This document shows, piece after piece, positions 9,544-18,668 of a DNA stretch of 32,100 nt. This DNA is from an uncultured Alistipes sp. GTDB lineage: Bacteria; Bacteroidota; Bacteroidia; Bacteroidales; Rikenellaceae. The position numbers were made by a program, and so were the translations under genes. The notes beneath the pieces were generated by a model. The model saw only the letters and a list, made by a program, of their open reading frames with translations. It made no database searches and had not been told where the DNA came from. Within the stretch, counting starts at the first letter, position 1; every line of letters begins with the position of its first letter. The stretch covers positions 1 through 32,100 of the forward strand of contig CALYVN010000012.1 of NCBI GenBank assembly GCA_945494785.1. The letters run 5' to 3'.

Positions 9544-9805
9544 CTTTCCGTCGTTTTATGCCCGCTCCCTTCGAGGGTAAGGGACAACAGACGAATATGG
9601 CGTTCAAAAGTAGTGATTTTTTTGAAAAACCGACCTTTTGTGCCGCTAAAATTTCCATCTGCGCCATTCGGCGGAGTGTCCGCAAGCGACCGACAGCGGT
9701 ACGGCAGCCATCGGACAAGGCCGACGAAAAAGGTGTCGGTATATGGTGCAAAGGCTTTTGGATGGCAGGATTGTTGAGTAATTTTTTAGTATGCAAAATA
9801 ACCGC

Positions 9806-9814
9806 TATATTTGC
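9806..9814 (+). promoter_or_regulatory. Predicted -7 element (TATATTTGC) upstream of der
   Basis: TAnnTTTGC consensus ending 22 nt upstream of the ATG at 9836; T-rich -33 region at about 9782-9788. Confidence 0.5.
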
Positions 9815-9835
9815 AGGCGTAAAAAAGAAGCAGTT

Positions 9836-11140
9836 ATGAGCCTTGTTGCAATAGTTGGTCGCCCAAATGTGGGCAAAAGCACTCTTTTCAATCGTCTGGT
9901 CGGTCATCGTCAGGCGATAGTCGATGCGACGGCGGGTACGACACGCGACCGTCACTATGGCAAGACCGATTGGAACGGTCGGGAATTTTCGGTTATCGAT
10001 ACGGGCGGCTATGCCGTAAACAGCGACGACGAGTTCGAGGAGGAGATACGTCGGCAGGTGTTGCTCGCAATCGAAGAGGCGGATGTGATTCTCTTTTTGG
10101 TCGAGGTTGCAACAGGCGTTACCGACATCGATATGATGATGGCCGAGATTCTGCGCCGTGCCAAGAAGCGCACTATTTTGGTCTGCAACAAGGTCGATAA
10201 TTACGAACTCATCTACTCCTCGCACGAATTTTATTCGCTCGGTTTGGGCGACCCGATGTGCATCAGTTCGATGTCCGGCAGCGGTACGGGCGATTTGATG
10301 GACGAGATTTTGCGCCATCTGCCCGAGGATTGCTCGGCAGAGCATGAGGCCGATTTGCCCCGCATCACCATCGTCGGCCGTCCGAATGTCGGCAAGTCGT
10401 CGATGACCAATGCCCTGCTCGGCGAGGAGCGCAACATCGTAACCGACATAGCCGGCACCACGCGCGATTCGATTCACACGCGCTACAACAAATACGGCAT
10501 GGATTTCTACCTCGTCGATACTGCCGGCATGCGCAAAAAGGGCAAGACGATGGAGGATTTGGAGTTCTACTCGGTCATGCGCTCGATTCGGGCTATCGAA
10601 TCGTCGGACGTGTGTATATTGATGCTCGATGCGCAGCAGGGTTTGGAGGCGCAGGATTTGAACATCCACAACCTTATCGTCCGCAATCGCAAAGGGTGCG
10701 TCATCGTGGTAAACAAGTGGGATTTGGTCGAGAAGGAGAACAACACCATGAAGCAGTGGCGCGAAGCACTCGAAAAACGGTTGTCGCCCTTCAACGACAT
10801 CCCGATTATATTTACGTCGGTGTTGAACAAACAGCGCATCTTGGAGGTACTGCAAACGGCGATACGCGTCTGCAAATCGCGCGCTCGCCGCATTCCGACA
10901 TCGGAATTCAACGACTATATGTTGCCGATTATCGAGCAGACGCCGCCGCCTTCGACCAAAGGCAAATATATCCGCATCAAATACGCCATGCAGTTGCCGA
11001 CACCTACGCCGCAATTCGTCTTTTTCTGCAATCTGCCGCAGTATATCCGCGAAAACTACCGCCGATTCATCGAGAACGAAATCAGGGCGCATTGGGATTT
11101 CTCGGGCGTGCCGCTGCAAATCTATTTCCGGCAGAAATAG
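9836..11140 (+). CDS. der: Ribosome biogenesis GTPase Der
   Basis: Two tandem G domains: [17 protein letters not shown]...DTGGY and [17 protein letters not shown]...[11 protein letters not shown]-terminal KH-like domain. Likely start is ATG 9836 ([15 protein letters not shown]), not 9791. Confidence 0.96.
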   Translation: MSLVAIVGRPNVGKSTLFNRLVGHRQAIVDATAGTTRDRHYGKTDWNGREFSVIDTGGYAVNSDDEFEEEIRRQVLLAIEEADVILFLVEVATGVTDIDMMMAEILRRAKKRTILVCNKVDNYELIYSSHEFYSLGLGDPMCISSMSGSGTGDLMDEILRHLPEDCSAEHEADLPRITIVGRPNVGKSSMTNALLGEERNIVTDIAGTTRDSIHTRYNKYGMDFYLVDTAGMRKKGKTMEDLEFYSVMRSIRAIESSDVCILMLDAQQGLEAQDLNIHNLIVRNRKGCVIVVNKWDLVEKENNTMKQWREALEKRLSPFNDIPIIFTSVLNKQRILEVLQTAIRVCKSRARRIPTSEFNDYMLPIIEQTPPPSTKGKYIRIKYAMQLPTPTPQFVFFCNLPQYIRENYRRFIENEIRAHWDFSGVPLQIYFRQK

Positions 11141-11470
11141 TGCCGCGACGCAGAAAGATTGCAGGTTGCAGGGCAGAACGTTCGCTTCGAGGCACAACGG
11201 GAAGGTTTACGCGCGCCATTCGATTGTTTTTGGTTTTTGCGTATAACGGATTGCTTATCACGTGCGGCTGTTTCTATGAGTTCTGGGAGAACTAGGATAT
11301 AGCAGCAATGTTGTTTATTTTTTAATGTTTCCAGTCCTCTTAGAACTCCTATATCTCATAGTTCTCCTATAAGCATTGGCACATACCGACCTCGCCGTTA
11401 TACCCAACACCACACAGCGGTAGATGCTTTCCTCACTCGCTATGCTCGTGTGGCATGACTCTGTAATATA

Positions 11471-11494
11471 ATTTGCGGGACAAGCCCCGCAAAT
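11471..11494. repeat. Hairpin atttgcggg-acaagc-cccgcaaat
   Basis: Perfect 9-bp inverted repeat with 6-nt loop in the der/thiamin-operon intergenic region. Confidence 0.7.
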
Positions 11495-11505
11495 GTCATC
11501 GCTCT

Positions 11506-11619
11506 CCGTCATTCTGAGCGAAGCGAAGAATCTGTTTTGGACGAATGCGCAGTTTTCGCCCTTGCGCCCGATACTGCCCGAGATTCTTCACTGCGCTGCG
11601 CTCCGAAAGAGAATGACGG
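11506..11619. repeat. REP/BIME-like imperfect inverted repeat
   Basis: Left arm CCGTCATTCTgagcgaagcGAAGAATCT (11506-11533); right arm 11581-11619 has reverse complement CCGTCATTCTctttcggagcgcagcgcagtGAAGAATCT. Both ends are perfectly inverted, the middles differ. Confidence 0.65.
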
Positions 11620-11686
11620 GCAGAGGGCAAAGGGCAACAGACAAAGAACACAAATCAGACATATTTGTATATTCTTTCTGCATTTT

Positions 11687-11718
11687 TTGGGTAGGTGCCG
11701 CGATTGTTGTATCTTTGC
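11687..11718 (+). promoter_or_regulatory. Predicted Bacteroidetes promoter of thiamin operon (TTG-N20-TATCTTTGC)
   Basis: TTG 11687-11689, 20-nt spacer, TATCTTTGC 11710-11718, immediately upstream of the riboswitch. Confidence 0.75.
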
Positions 11719-11723
11719 GGTCG

Positions 11724-11868
11724 AAAACAAAGGGGTGCTGTCCGGCAATACGGATGGCTGAGATTATACCCATCGTACCGGATACGGGTAATGCCGAGAC
11801 CGGGAGTGCAAGCATAATCGCATAATACAACCCCTTTTCAAACTGTTAAACAAAGAGTTATGAAAAGG
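11724..11868 (+). ncRNA. TPP (thiamin pyrophosphate, THI-element) riboswitch with translational expression platform
   Basis: aGGGGTGC ... ggCTGAGAttatACCC ... taCCGGATacGGGTAATGCCG ... GGGAG matches the conserved TPP aptamer core (CTGAGA, ACCC, GGxTAATGCC); core about 11729-11806; followed by a hairpin containing the start codon. Confidence 0.92.
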
Positions 11869-14097
11869 ATTTTTCTTTTTTCGGGCATCCTTGCCCTGTC
11901 GATGGCCGCAACGGCATCGGCTCAAAACGGAACAGAGCAGCCGGATTCGACTGCGATGATTGAGATTCAGCAGGTGGAGGTTACGGCTACACGCGCCAAA
12001 GACCATACGCCGACAGTTCGCACCGACCTCTCGCACGAGCAGATAGCACGCGGCAGTTACGCGCTCGACATCCCGTCGTTGCTTGCGCTGACGCCGTCGA
12101 TGATTGCCACCAACGAGACGGGTATCGGCATTGGCGGTACGTCGATTCGTCTGCGCGGTACCGATGCAACGCGACTGAACGTTACGGTGAACGGCGTACC
12201 CGTCAATAACCCCGATTCGCACTCGGTATATTGGTACGACACGCCCGATTTGCTCTCGTCGGTCGGCTCGATACAGATACAGCGCGGAGCAGGCACCTCG
12301 ACCAACGGTACGGGCGCATTCGGAGGAGCGATAAACATGACGACCGAATCGCTTTCGCCCGAATTCGGCGGCTCGGCTTCGCTCTCTTACGGCTCGTACA
12401 ACACCACCAAGCAGTCGGTAAACATCCATTCGGGACTTTTGCGCGGGCATTGGATTGTCGATGCGCGGTTGTCGCACATAGGTTCGGACGGATATATCGA
12501 GCGCGGTGCAACCGACCTCAAATCGTATATGTTGCAGGGTGCATACTACAATGCCGGCACGATGGTCAAACTCCTTTCGTTCGGCGGCAAGGCACGTACA
12601 TATCTTACCTACAACGGCGTATCGAAAGAGGATATGGCTCTCTATGGCCGTCGTTACCACACGAGCGGACAATATGTTACCGACAGCAGCCCTTATGTTT
12701 TGGCAGACGGCACGCACGTTGCCTACTACGACGACCAGACGGACAACTATCTGCAAATCAACAATCAGTTGCTTGTAAGCCACCGTTTCAACGAGCGTTG
12801 GGCTGTGAATGCGACGCTCTTTTACACATACGGCTACGGATTTTACCGCCAATATAAGGACGATGCGTGGTTGCAGGGTTACGACAACCTCGACATAGGT
12901 ATTGCGCAGTCCGACCTTATCCGCCGCAAAATCATGCGCAACCACACGGGCGGAGTGAATGTGGCAGGTCAATACACCTCGAAGAGCGTCGATTTAGTAT
13001 TCGGCGGCTCGTGGAGCATCTACGCATGTCCGCATTGGGGCGAACTCGCATGGGTGGACGAAGCGACCGACGCATCGCTGTACAACGACAAACGGTGGTA
13101 CGACAACGATGTCCGCAAGCACGATGCCAACCTCTTTGCCAAAATCAATTGGAACATAGCCAAAGGACTCTATCTGTATGGCGACGTGCAATATCGCTAT
13201 GTGCATTACAAGTCGTGGGGCGTGAACGACAACTACAATTGGACGACGGGTGTCATGCAGCCTGTCGATGTGAACGAGAAATACCATTTCTTCAATCCGC
13301 ACGTCGGTCTGAATTACGAATTTGCCAAGCACCATGCAGCCTATTTCTCATTTGCCGTGGCGCACAAGGAGCCTACCCGCAGCGATTTCACCGACCGCTA
13401 CCTCTTTTCGGGCTTGGAGGGCAATCCGAAGGCAGAGCGACTGCTCGATTACGAACTCGGCTACCGCTTTAAGCACCCCGTTGTCGATGCGGGCATCAAC
13501 CTCTACTATATGAGTTACCGCAACCAACTCGTCCATACGGGTCTGACCAACGAAGGCGGCGACAATCTCAATATCAACGTACCTGACAGTTATCGTCGGG
13601 GCATCGAACTGACGCTCGCCGTGCGTCCCGCAAAATGGTTTACCTTCGGCGCAAATGCCACGTTCAGCCAAAACCGCATCAAAAATTATACGGAGAACAT
13701 CGGCGACAAGCAGTTCGACATGGGTACGCGCACCATCGCCTACTCGCCGAATGTCATTGCCGGTACGGTATTCGATTTCCATGTCAAGGGATTTGCGGCT
13801 GTGCTGCAAACGCAATATGTCGGCAAGCAGTATCTGACCAACGGCAACTACGACGATTTGACGCTCGACCGCTATTGCGTTACCAACCTCGATTTGTCCT
13901 ATACGCTGCAAACGCACCGCATCAGGAGCGTCCGTTTCGGCGTTGCGCTCTACAATCTCTTCAATACCGAGTATTGCAGCAACGGCTACGGCGGCTCGTG
14001 GCTGAATGGCGACACGCTCGCAACGCGCGGCTCGTGGGCATGCTACTTCCCGCAGGCTCCGCTGAACGTATTGGCAAACGTTACGCTCAACTTCTAA
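11860..14097 (+). CDS. TonB-dependent receptor, predicted thiamin/thiamin-derivative outer membrane transporter
   Basis: 745 aa; signal peptide, plug domain (VEVTATRAKD..., IRLRGTDATRLNVTVNGVPVNNPDSHSVYWYDTPDLLSSVGSIQIQRGAGTSTNGTGAFGGAINM), C-terminal beta-strand LNVLANVTLNF; thiamin role inferred from TPP riboswitch and downstream pnuT. Confidence 0.93.
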   Translation: MKRIFLFSGILALSMAATASAQNGTEQPDSTAMIEIQQVEVTATRAKDHTPTVRTDLSHEQIARGSYALDIPSLLALTPSMIATNETGIGIGGTSIRLRGTDATRLNVTVNGVPVNNPDSHSVYWYDTPDLLSSVGSIQIQRGAGTSTNGTGAFGGAINMTTESLSPEFGGSASLSYGSYNTTKQSVNIHSGLLRGHWIVDARLSHIGSDGYIERGATDLKSYMLQGAYYNAGTMVKLLSFGGKARTYLTYNGVSKEDMALYGRRYHTSGQYVTDSSPYVLADGTHVAYYDDQTDNYLQINNQLLVSHRFNERWAVNATLFYTYGYGFYRQYKDDAWLQGYDNLDIGIAQSDLIRRKIMRNHTGGVNVAGQYTSKSVDLVFGGSWSIYACPHWGELAWVDEATDASLYNDKRWYDNDVRKHDANLFAKINWNIAKGLYLYGDVQYRYVHYKSWGVNDNYNWTTGVMQPVDVNEKYHFFNPHVGLNYEFAKHHAAYFSFAVAHKEPTRSDFTDRYLFSGLEGNPKAERLLDYELGYRFKHPVVDAGINLYYMSYRNQLVHTGLTNEGGDNLNINVPDSYRRGIELTLAVRPAKWFTFGANATFSQNRIKNYTENIGDKQFDMGTRTIAYSPNVIAGTVFDFHVKGFAAVLQTQYVGKQYLTNGNYDDLTLDRYCVTNLDLSYTLQTHRIRSVRFGVALYNLFNTEYCSNGYGGSWLNGDTLATRGSWACYFPQAPLNVLANVTLNF

Positions 14098-14111
14098 ACG
14101 CGACAACGGAG

Positions 14112-14702
14112 ATGGATTGGAAACTCGCTCTGCAAATCGTCGGCATCGTACTCGGATTACTCTATCTGTGGTTGGAGTATCGCGCCAACGTGTGGTTGTG
14201 GGTTGTTGGTATGATTATGCCACTCGTACACGGTGCGCTCTATTTCCAATCGGGGCTGTATGCCGATTGTGCGATGGAGATATACTATGTGGCAGCGAGC
14301 GTTTACGGCTTGGCGGTTTGGTTGTGCCACCCTGCCCGCAGGGCAAAAAAGGGCGATAATTATGCCGGCATCCGCCATACGCCTATGCAATCGGCTGCCC
14401 TGCTTGCAACGGTTTATCTGTTGCTGCACGGCGGAATATATGGCCTGCTCGTCCGTTTTACCGACAGCACCGTGCCGTTTTGGGACTCGATGACAACGGC
14501 ATTGTGCATCGTCGCGATGTTTATGCTTTCGCACAAATATTTGGAGCAGTGGCTCGTATGGTTGGTTATCGACATCGTTTCGGCAGTGCTGTATGTCTAC
14601 AAGGGCATCCCTCTTACGGCAGGATTGTATGCCCTCTACTCGGTTTTGGCAGTTGCGGGCTATATGCGCTGGCGCAAGGCAATGCGGCAAGGTGTTGCAT
14701 AA
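14112..14702 (+). CDS. pnuT: PnuC/PnuT-family vitamin transporter, predicted thiamin transporter
   Basis: 196 aa multi-TM protein MDWKLALQIVGIVLGLLYLWLEYRANVWLWVVGMIMPLVHGALYFQSGLYADCAMEIYYVAASVYGLAVW...; follows riboswitch-controlled TBDR. True start (14112) lies inside the longer ORF 13635-14702. Confidence 0.88.
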   Translation: MDWKLALQIVGIVLGLLYLWLEYRANVWLWVVGMIMPLVHGALYFQSGLYADCAMEIYYVAASVYGLAVWLCHPARRAKKGDNYAGIRHTPMQSAALLATVYLLLHGGIYGLLVRFTDSTVPFWDSMTTALCIVAMFMLSHKYLEQWLVWLVIDIVSAVLYVYKGIPLTAGLYALYSVLAVAGYMRWRKAMRQGVA

Positions 14703-14726
14703 TCGCGCAAACCGTTGTCTTAGAAC

Positions 14727-14766
14727 AAAAGAAGTGATGCCAAAAATTTTTGGCATCACTTCTTTT
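14727..14766. terminator. Bidirectional rho-independent terminator between convergent pnuT and galM
   Basis: Perfect 40-nt palindrome aaaagaagtgatgccaaaaa|tttttggcatcacttctttt. Confidence 0.85.
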
Positions 14767-14913
14767 AAGGTGCGTCAAAATTAGCGAAATGCAAGGCTTT
14801 GAGAAAGAGGGTAAAGGCGTTTACTCGGCGTAAATGACTGCGCCCTCTTTTCGATAATAACGCAGCAGTTCGCAATTATGGCACACCGCTATTTTTGTAT
14901 CGTAGCGGCAGTT

Positions 14914-15969
14914 TTAGAACGTGCCGAGCCGGAATACTATCTTTTGGCAGTATATCTCACCTTCGTCCACCAACACCGACGGAAATTCGGGATGATTGAC
15001 GGCATCGGGATAACCCTGGCACTCTATCGCCACACCCGCATAATCGGCATAGCGTCCGCCCGATTTGGTTACGGGACAACCGCCCGAAAGCCAATTGCCC
15101 GTATAGACCATACAACCCGGGTACGACGACAGAATCGTAACGCACCGTCCCGATTCGTTGTCGCGCAACTGCCCGACTTCGCCCAAAATATACGGGTGCC
15201 AATCGTCTATCGCAAAATAGTGGTCGTAGCCCCTGAAATCGCGAATATGGTTGAATTCGGCATCGATGTCCGTACCCAATTTGCGCCATGCGGTAAAATC
15301 CTGCGGCGTACCTGCCGTGTCGAGCAATCTGCCGGTCGGAATCTGCACATCATTCATCTCCAACACCTTCGAGGCGTTTAGATGCAGTTCATGCTCCAAC
15401 ACCGTGCGCCCGCTCGATTCGCCCGCAAGATTCCAATAGACGTGGTTGGTCGGATTGAGCGGTGTAGTGCCGTCGCTCTTTGCCACGAATGTAATCTCCA
15501 ACGAATCGTCATCGTCGAAATCATAGACGGCTTCGATTACCACTTCGTGCGGATAGCCTTGGTCACCATCCTCCGACAAAAGGGAGAAAACCACACGGTT
15601 GGTCTCGACGCGCGATTCCCACAACCGATTGGCAAAGCCCTTCGAACCTCCGTGCAGATGGTTTACGCCGTTGTTGCATTCAAGCGAATAGTCGATGCCC
15701 TCAACCGTCATTTTGCCGCCTGCAATACGATTGGCGACACGACCGACGCATTTACCGCACGCCGCACCATCGCCGAAATAACTCATCGCATCGCGATATC
15801 CCAACACTACATCGTCGATGTTGCCGTTGCGGTCGGCGAATTTGACCGAAACCAATGCGGCACCGATATTGCAAACCTGCACCTCGCTGCCACGCGTATT
15901 GCGCATGGTGTAGATGATGATTGCTTCGCCTTCGGGAGTTACGCCCCAAACGTGTTGTTCTATGGTCAT
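14914..15969 (-). CDS. galM: Aldose 1-epimerase (galactose mutarotase)
   Basis: 351 aa; NNGVNHLHGGSKGFANRLWE, LNPTNHVYWNLAGES, GVAIECQGYPDAVNHPEFPSVLVDEGEIYCQKIVFRLG. Confidence 0.95.
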   Translation of the reverse strand: MTIEQHVWGVTPEGEAIIIYTMRNTRGSEVQVCNIGAALVSVKFADRNGNIDDVVLGYRDAMSYFGDGAACGKCVGRVANRIAGGKMTVEGIDYSLECNNGVNHLHGGSKGFANRLWESRVETNRVVFSLLSEDGDQGYPHEVVIEAVYDFDDDDSLEITFVAKSDGTTPLNPTNHVYWNLAGESSGRTVLEHELHLNASKVLEMNDVQIPTGRLLDTAGTPQDFTAWRKLGTDIDAEFNHIRDFRGYDHYFAIDDWHPYILGEVGQLRDNESGRCVTILSSYPGCMVYTGNWLSGGCPVTKSGGRYADYAGVAIECQGYPDAVNHPEFPSVLVDEGEIYCQKIVFRLGTF

Positions 15970-15982
15970 GATGCGCGGCTTT

Positions 15983-17515
15983 TTATTCCAAAGGTTTTAC
16001 CGTATTCAGCAGGTGGTCTATGCGGCGCAAAGTCTCCTCTTTGCCGAGGAACGAGGTAACGTCGTACATACCCGGTCCTTTGCCGGCACCCACCAAAGCC
16101 AAACGGAGCGAGTTCATAATCTGCCCCATAGGATATTCGTGCTGCTCAATCCAGCCGTGTACGATGCGTTCGGTATTCTCCAACGAGAAGTCGTCGATTC
16201 CTGCCAACACCTCGCGCAAAGCGGCCAAGCGGGCAGGATTCTCGCCCTTCCAATACTTTTTGAGTTGCTTCTCCTCGTATTCGATCGGAGCAATGAAGAA
16301 ATACGAAGTCAAATTCCACAAATCCGATATGAACGTTGCACGCTCCTTCATTATGCCTGCCACACGCCCTGCGACCTCGTCGCCGACCTCTATGCCGTGT
16401 TCCTTCAAAGCGGGTTGGAACAATGCGGCAAGTTCCGCATCGCTCTTGTGGTGCATGTATTGGGCATTGAACCATTTTGCCTTGTCGGGCTGGAAACGCG
16501 CACCCGATTTCGACACGCGGTCGAGCGAGAATGCATCGATGAGTTCCTGCATCGAGAATATCTCCTGTTCCGTACCGGGGTTCCAGCCGAGCAGGGCGAG
16601 CATATTGATAAATGCCTCCGGAAAATAACCGTCTTCGCGGTAACCGTGAGCCGTTTCGCCCGTCGGAGATACCCAATAGAGCGGGAATACGGGAAAGCCC
16701 ATCTTGTCGCCGTCGCGTTTCGAGAGTTTGCCGCCTCCCGTAGGTTTGAGAAGTAACGGCAGGTGGGCAAATTCGGGTTGCGACTCCTCCCAACCGAATG
16801 CGCGGTAGAGCAGATAGTGCAACGGCAACGACGGCAACCACTCCTCGCCTCGGATGACGTGCGAAATCTCCATCAGGTGGTCATCGACTATGTTGGCAAG
16901 GTGGTATGTCGGCAGTGCATCGACCGATTTATATAGCACTTTGTCGTCCAACGTCGAGGTATTGACCTCGACATCACCGCGAATCAAATCGTGCATCTTG
17001 ACGATTTCGTTTTCGGGCATTTTGAATCGAATCACCCATACATCGCCTCGGGCAATACGGGCATCGACCTCATCTTTTGGAAGAGAGAGCGATGTAGGCA
17101 GTTGCGTGCGAACGGTGTAGTTGTAGGCAAACGTCTCGCCCCGTTCCTCTGCCTTGTGGCGCAATGCCTCCAACTCCGCCGAAGTATCGAATGCATAGTA
17201 TGCCCAACCGGCATCGACGAGTTGTTTGGCATATTTGAGATATATGTCGCGACGCTCGCTCTGACGATACGGCGCATGCGGACCGCCTACACCGACACCC
17301 TCGTCGATTTCGATGCCGCACCAGCGCAACGATTCGATGATATATGCCTCGGCACCCTCGACAAACCGTTGCGAGTCGGTATCCTCGATACGCAGAATCA
17401 TCTTGCCGCCATGATGACGGGCAAACAGATAGTTGTACAATGCCGTGCGGACACCGCCTATATGCAACGGTCCCGTAGGACTTGGCGCAAAACGAACTCT
17501 TACTTCACGTTTCAT
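15983..17515 (-). CDS. gltX: Glutamate--tRNA ligase
   Basis: 510 aa; [27 protein letters not shown] (HIGH region), [10 protein letters not shown] (KMSKS equivalent). Confidence 0.97.
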   Translation of the reverse strand: MKREVRVRFAPSPTGPLHIGGVRTALYNYLFARHHGGKMILRIEDTDSQRFVEGAEAYIIESLRWCGIEIDEGVGVGGPHAPYRQSERRDIYLKYAKQLVDAGWAYYAFDTSAELEALRHKAEERGETFAYNYTVRTQLPTSLSLPKDEVDARIARGDVWVIRFKMPENEIVKMHDLIRGDVEVNTSTLDDKVLYKSVDALPTYHLANIVDDHLMEISHVIRGEEWLPSLPLHYLLYRAFGWEESQPEFAHLPLLLKPTGGGKLSKRDGDKMGFPVFPLYWVSPTGETAHGYREDGYFPEAFINMLALLGWNPGTEQEIFSMQELIDAFSLDRVSKSGARFQPDKAKWFNAQYMHHKSDAELAALFQPALKEHGIEVGDEVAGRVAGIMKERATFISDLWNLTSYFFIAPIEYEEKQLKKYWKGENPARLAALREVLAGIDDFSLENTERIVHGWIEQHEYPMGQIMNSLRLALVGAGKGPGMYDVTSFLGKEETLRRIDHLLNTVKPLE

Positions 17516-17538
17516 CGTTTCGGAATATAAAAACTTGG

Positions 17539-18459
17539 TTATTTACCCCAAAGATTGCGAGGATATACGCCCTCGGCGATGAGTGCCTCGATTTTGGCCA
17601 TCAATGCAGGCTTATCCTCTTTGTATGTTACGCCGAACCACTTGGCGGTGGTGTGCAGCACCTTCATTTTGGCAGTACCGTTGCCGATGAGTTTGTTCAC
17701 CATCAGCGGAATGAAAAATTCGGCTTTCGGATTGGCAAGGGTCTGCGGATTGCTCAAAAAGGCCTTGAACTCCTCTTTCGAATAATCGAAATAGTCGGGC
17801 GTAAAGCCGAACAGATTCATCGATACGGGTGTGTTCTCCTCCAAAGCGACATCGTCGCCCAAATCGTGGAATACTATTACACCGTCGGCATTGCGCTCGA
17901 TTTTGGTACGCTCGACCATCGATGCGAGATAGCCTTCGCCGTCCACCGTACATACGCCGCGCGATACCGTACCGTTCTCCGACAAGGTTTTGTTTACCTC
18001 GTAACCGACCATGCAATAGTTGTTGCGACTACCATCGAGATTGCTCAAATAACCGCCGATAACCCTGTATGCGTCCTCACCGTAAAAGTCGTCGGCATTG
18101 ATGACGGCAAACGGTTCTCGAACTGCATCGGCACCCATCATCACTGCGTGATTCGTTCCCCAAGGCTTTTCGCGTCCTTCGGGTACGGAGAAGCCTGCGG
18201 GCAGATAGTCGAGTTCCTGAAATACGTATTCGACCTCGATACGTCCGCCGAAACGCTCGGCATTGAACATAGCCTTGAAGGCATCGGCAAACGAATGGCG
18301 GATGACGAATACCACCTTGCCGAATCCGGCGCGAATGGCGTCGTAAATGGAGTAGTCGATGATTGCCTCGCCGTTAGGACCGACACCGTCCATCTGCTTG
18401 AGCGAGCCGTAGCGCGAGCCCATGCCCGCAGCGAGTACCAAAAGAGTGGGTTTTACCAT
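17539..18459 (-). CDS. Nucleotidyltransferase family protein (sugar-phosphate nucleotidyltransferase-like)
   Basis: Start corrected to 18459 ([41 protein letters not shown]); [13 protein letters not shown]...[14 protein letters not shown] track N-extension (to 18666) overlaps promoter signals. Confidence 0.9.
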   Translation of the reverse strand: MVKPTLLVLAAGMGSRYGSLKQMDGVGPNGEAIIDYSIYDAIRAGFGKVVFVIRHSFADAFKAMFNAERFGGRIEVEYVFQELDYLPAGFSVPEGREKPWGTNHAVMMGADAVREPFAVINADDFYGEDAYRVIGGYLSNLDGSRNNYCMVGYEVNKTLSENGTVSRGVCTVDGEGYLASMVERTKIERNADGVIVFHDLGDDVALEENTPVSMNLFGFTPDYFDYSKEEFKAFLSNPQTLANPKAEFFIPLMVNKLIGNGTAKMKVLHTTAKWFGVTYKEDKPALMAKIEALIAEGVYPRNLWGK

Positions 18460-18526
18460 AATTATCTCTGTTTTCAATCGATTTTCGGTTCTGCCCTGCC
18501 GCAACAACGCTTGTGCAGTAAGGTCT

Positions 18527-18535
18527 GCAAAATTA
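18527..18535 (-). promoter_or_regulatory. Predicted -7 element (TAATTTTGC) for the nucleotidyltransferase-gltX-galM operon
   Basis: Minus-strand TAnnTTTGC with TTG about 22 nt upstream, within the divergent intergenic region. Confidence 0.55.
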
Positions 18536-18608
18536 GCAATTATTTGCGAGAATACGACAACGCCCCCTCTTTTTTTTAACGCACCGACCAATAGTTTGAT
18601 TCGATTAT

Positions 18609-18640
18609 TTGGCAAATCGCTCACATTGTCGTATTTTTGC
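18609..18640 (+). promoter_or_regulatory. Predicted promoter of the M23-like/dxr/rseP/radA operon (TTG-N20-TATTTTTGC)
   Basis: TTG 18609-18611, 20-nt spacer, TATTTTTGC 18632-18640, 28 nt before ATG 18669. Confidence 0.7.
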
Positions 18641-18668
18641 AATACTTTGGAATAAAAGTACACCATTT

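Noticed and set aside
9002-11197. 731-aa minus-strand ORF spanning the OMP region and antisense to der
   Set aside because: Cys/Arg/His-rich shadow reading with no recognisable domain; der on the + strand is unambiguous.
11315-11512. 65-aa minus-strand ORF MTESDDICGACPANYITESCHTS...
   Set aside because: Encoded entirely by repeat/hairpin sequence with Cys/Ser-rich composition typical of translated REP-like repeats.
11141-11700. Possible tRNA or mobile element insertion in the long intergenic gap
   Set aside because: No cloverleaf, CCA or T-loop consensus and no transposase; only short palindromic repeats seen.
13635-14111. N-terminal extension of the PnuT ORF overlapping the TBDR gene
   Set aside because: Out-of-frame reading of the TBDR C-terminus; the transporter starts with MDWKLALQIVG at 14112.
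18460-18666. N-terminal extension of the nucleotidyltransferase ORF
   Set aside because: Covers promoter signals and precedes the canonical [18 protein letters not shown] start.
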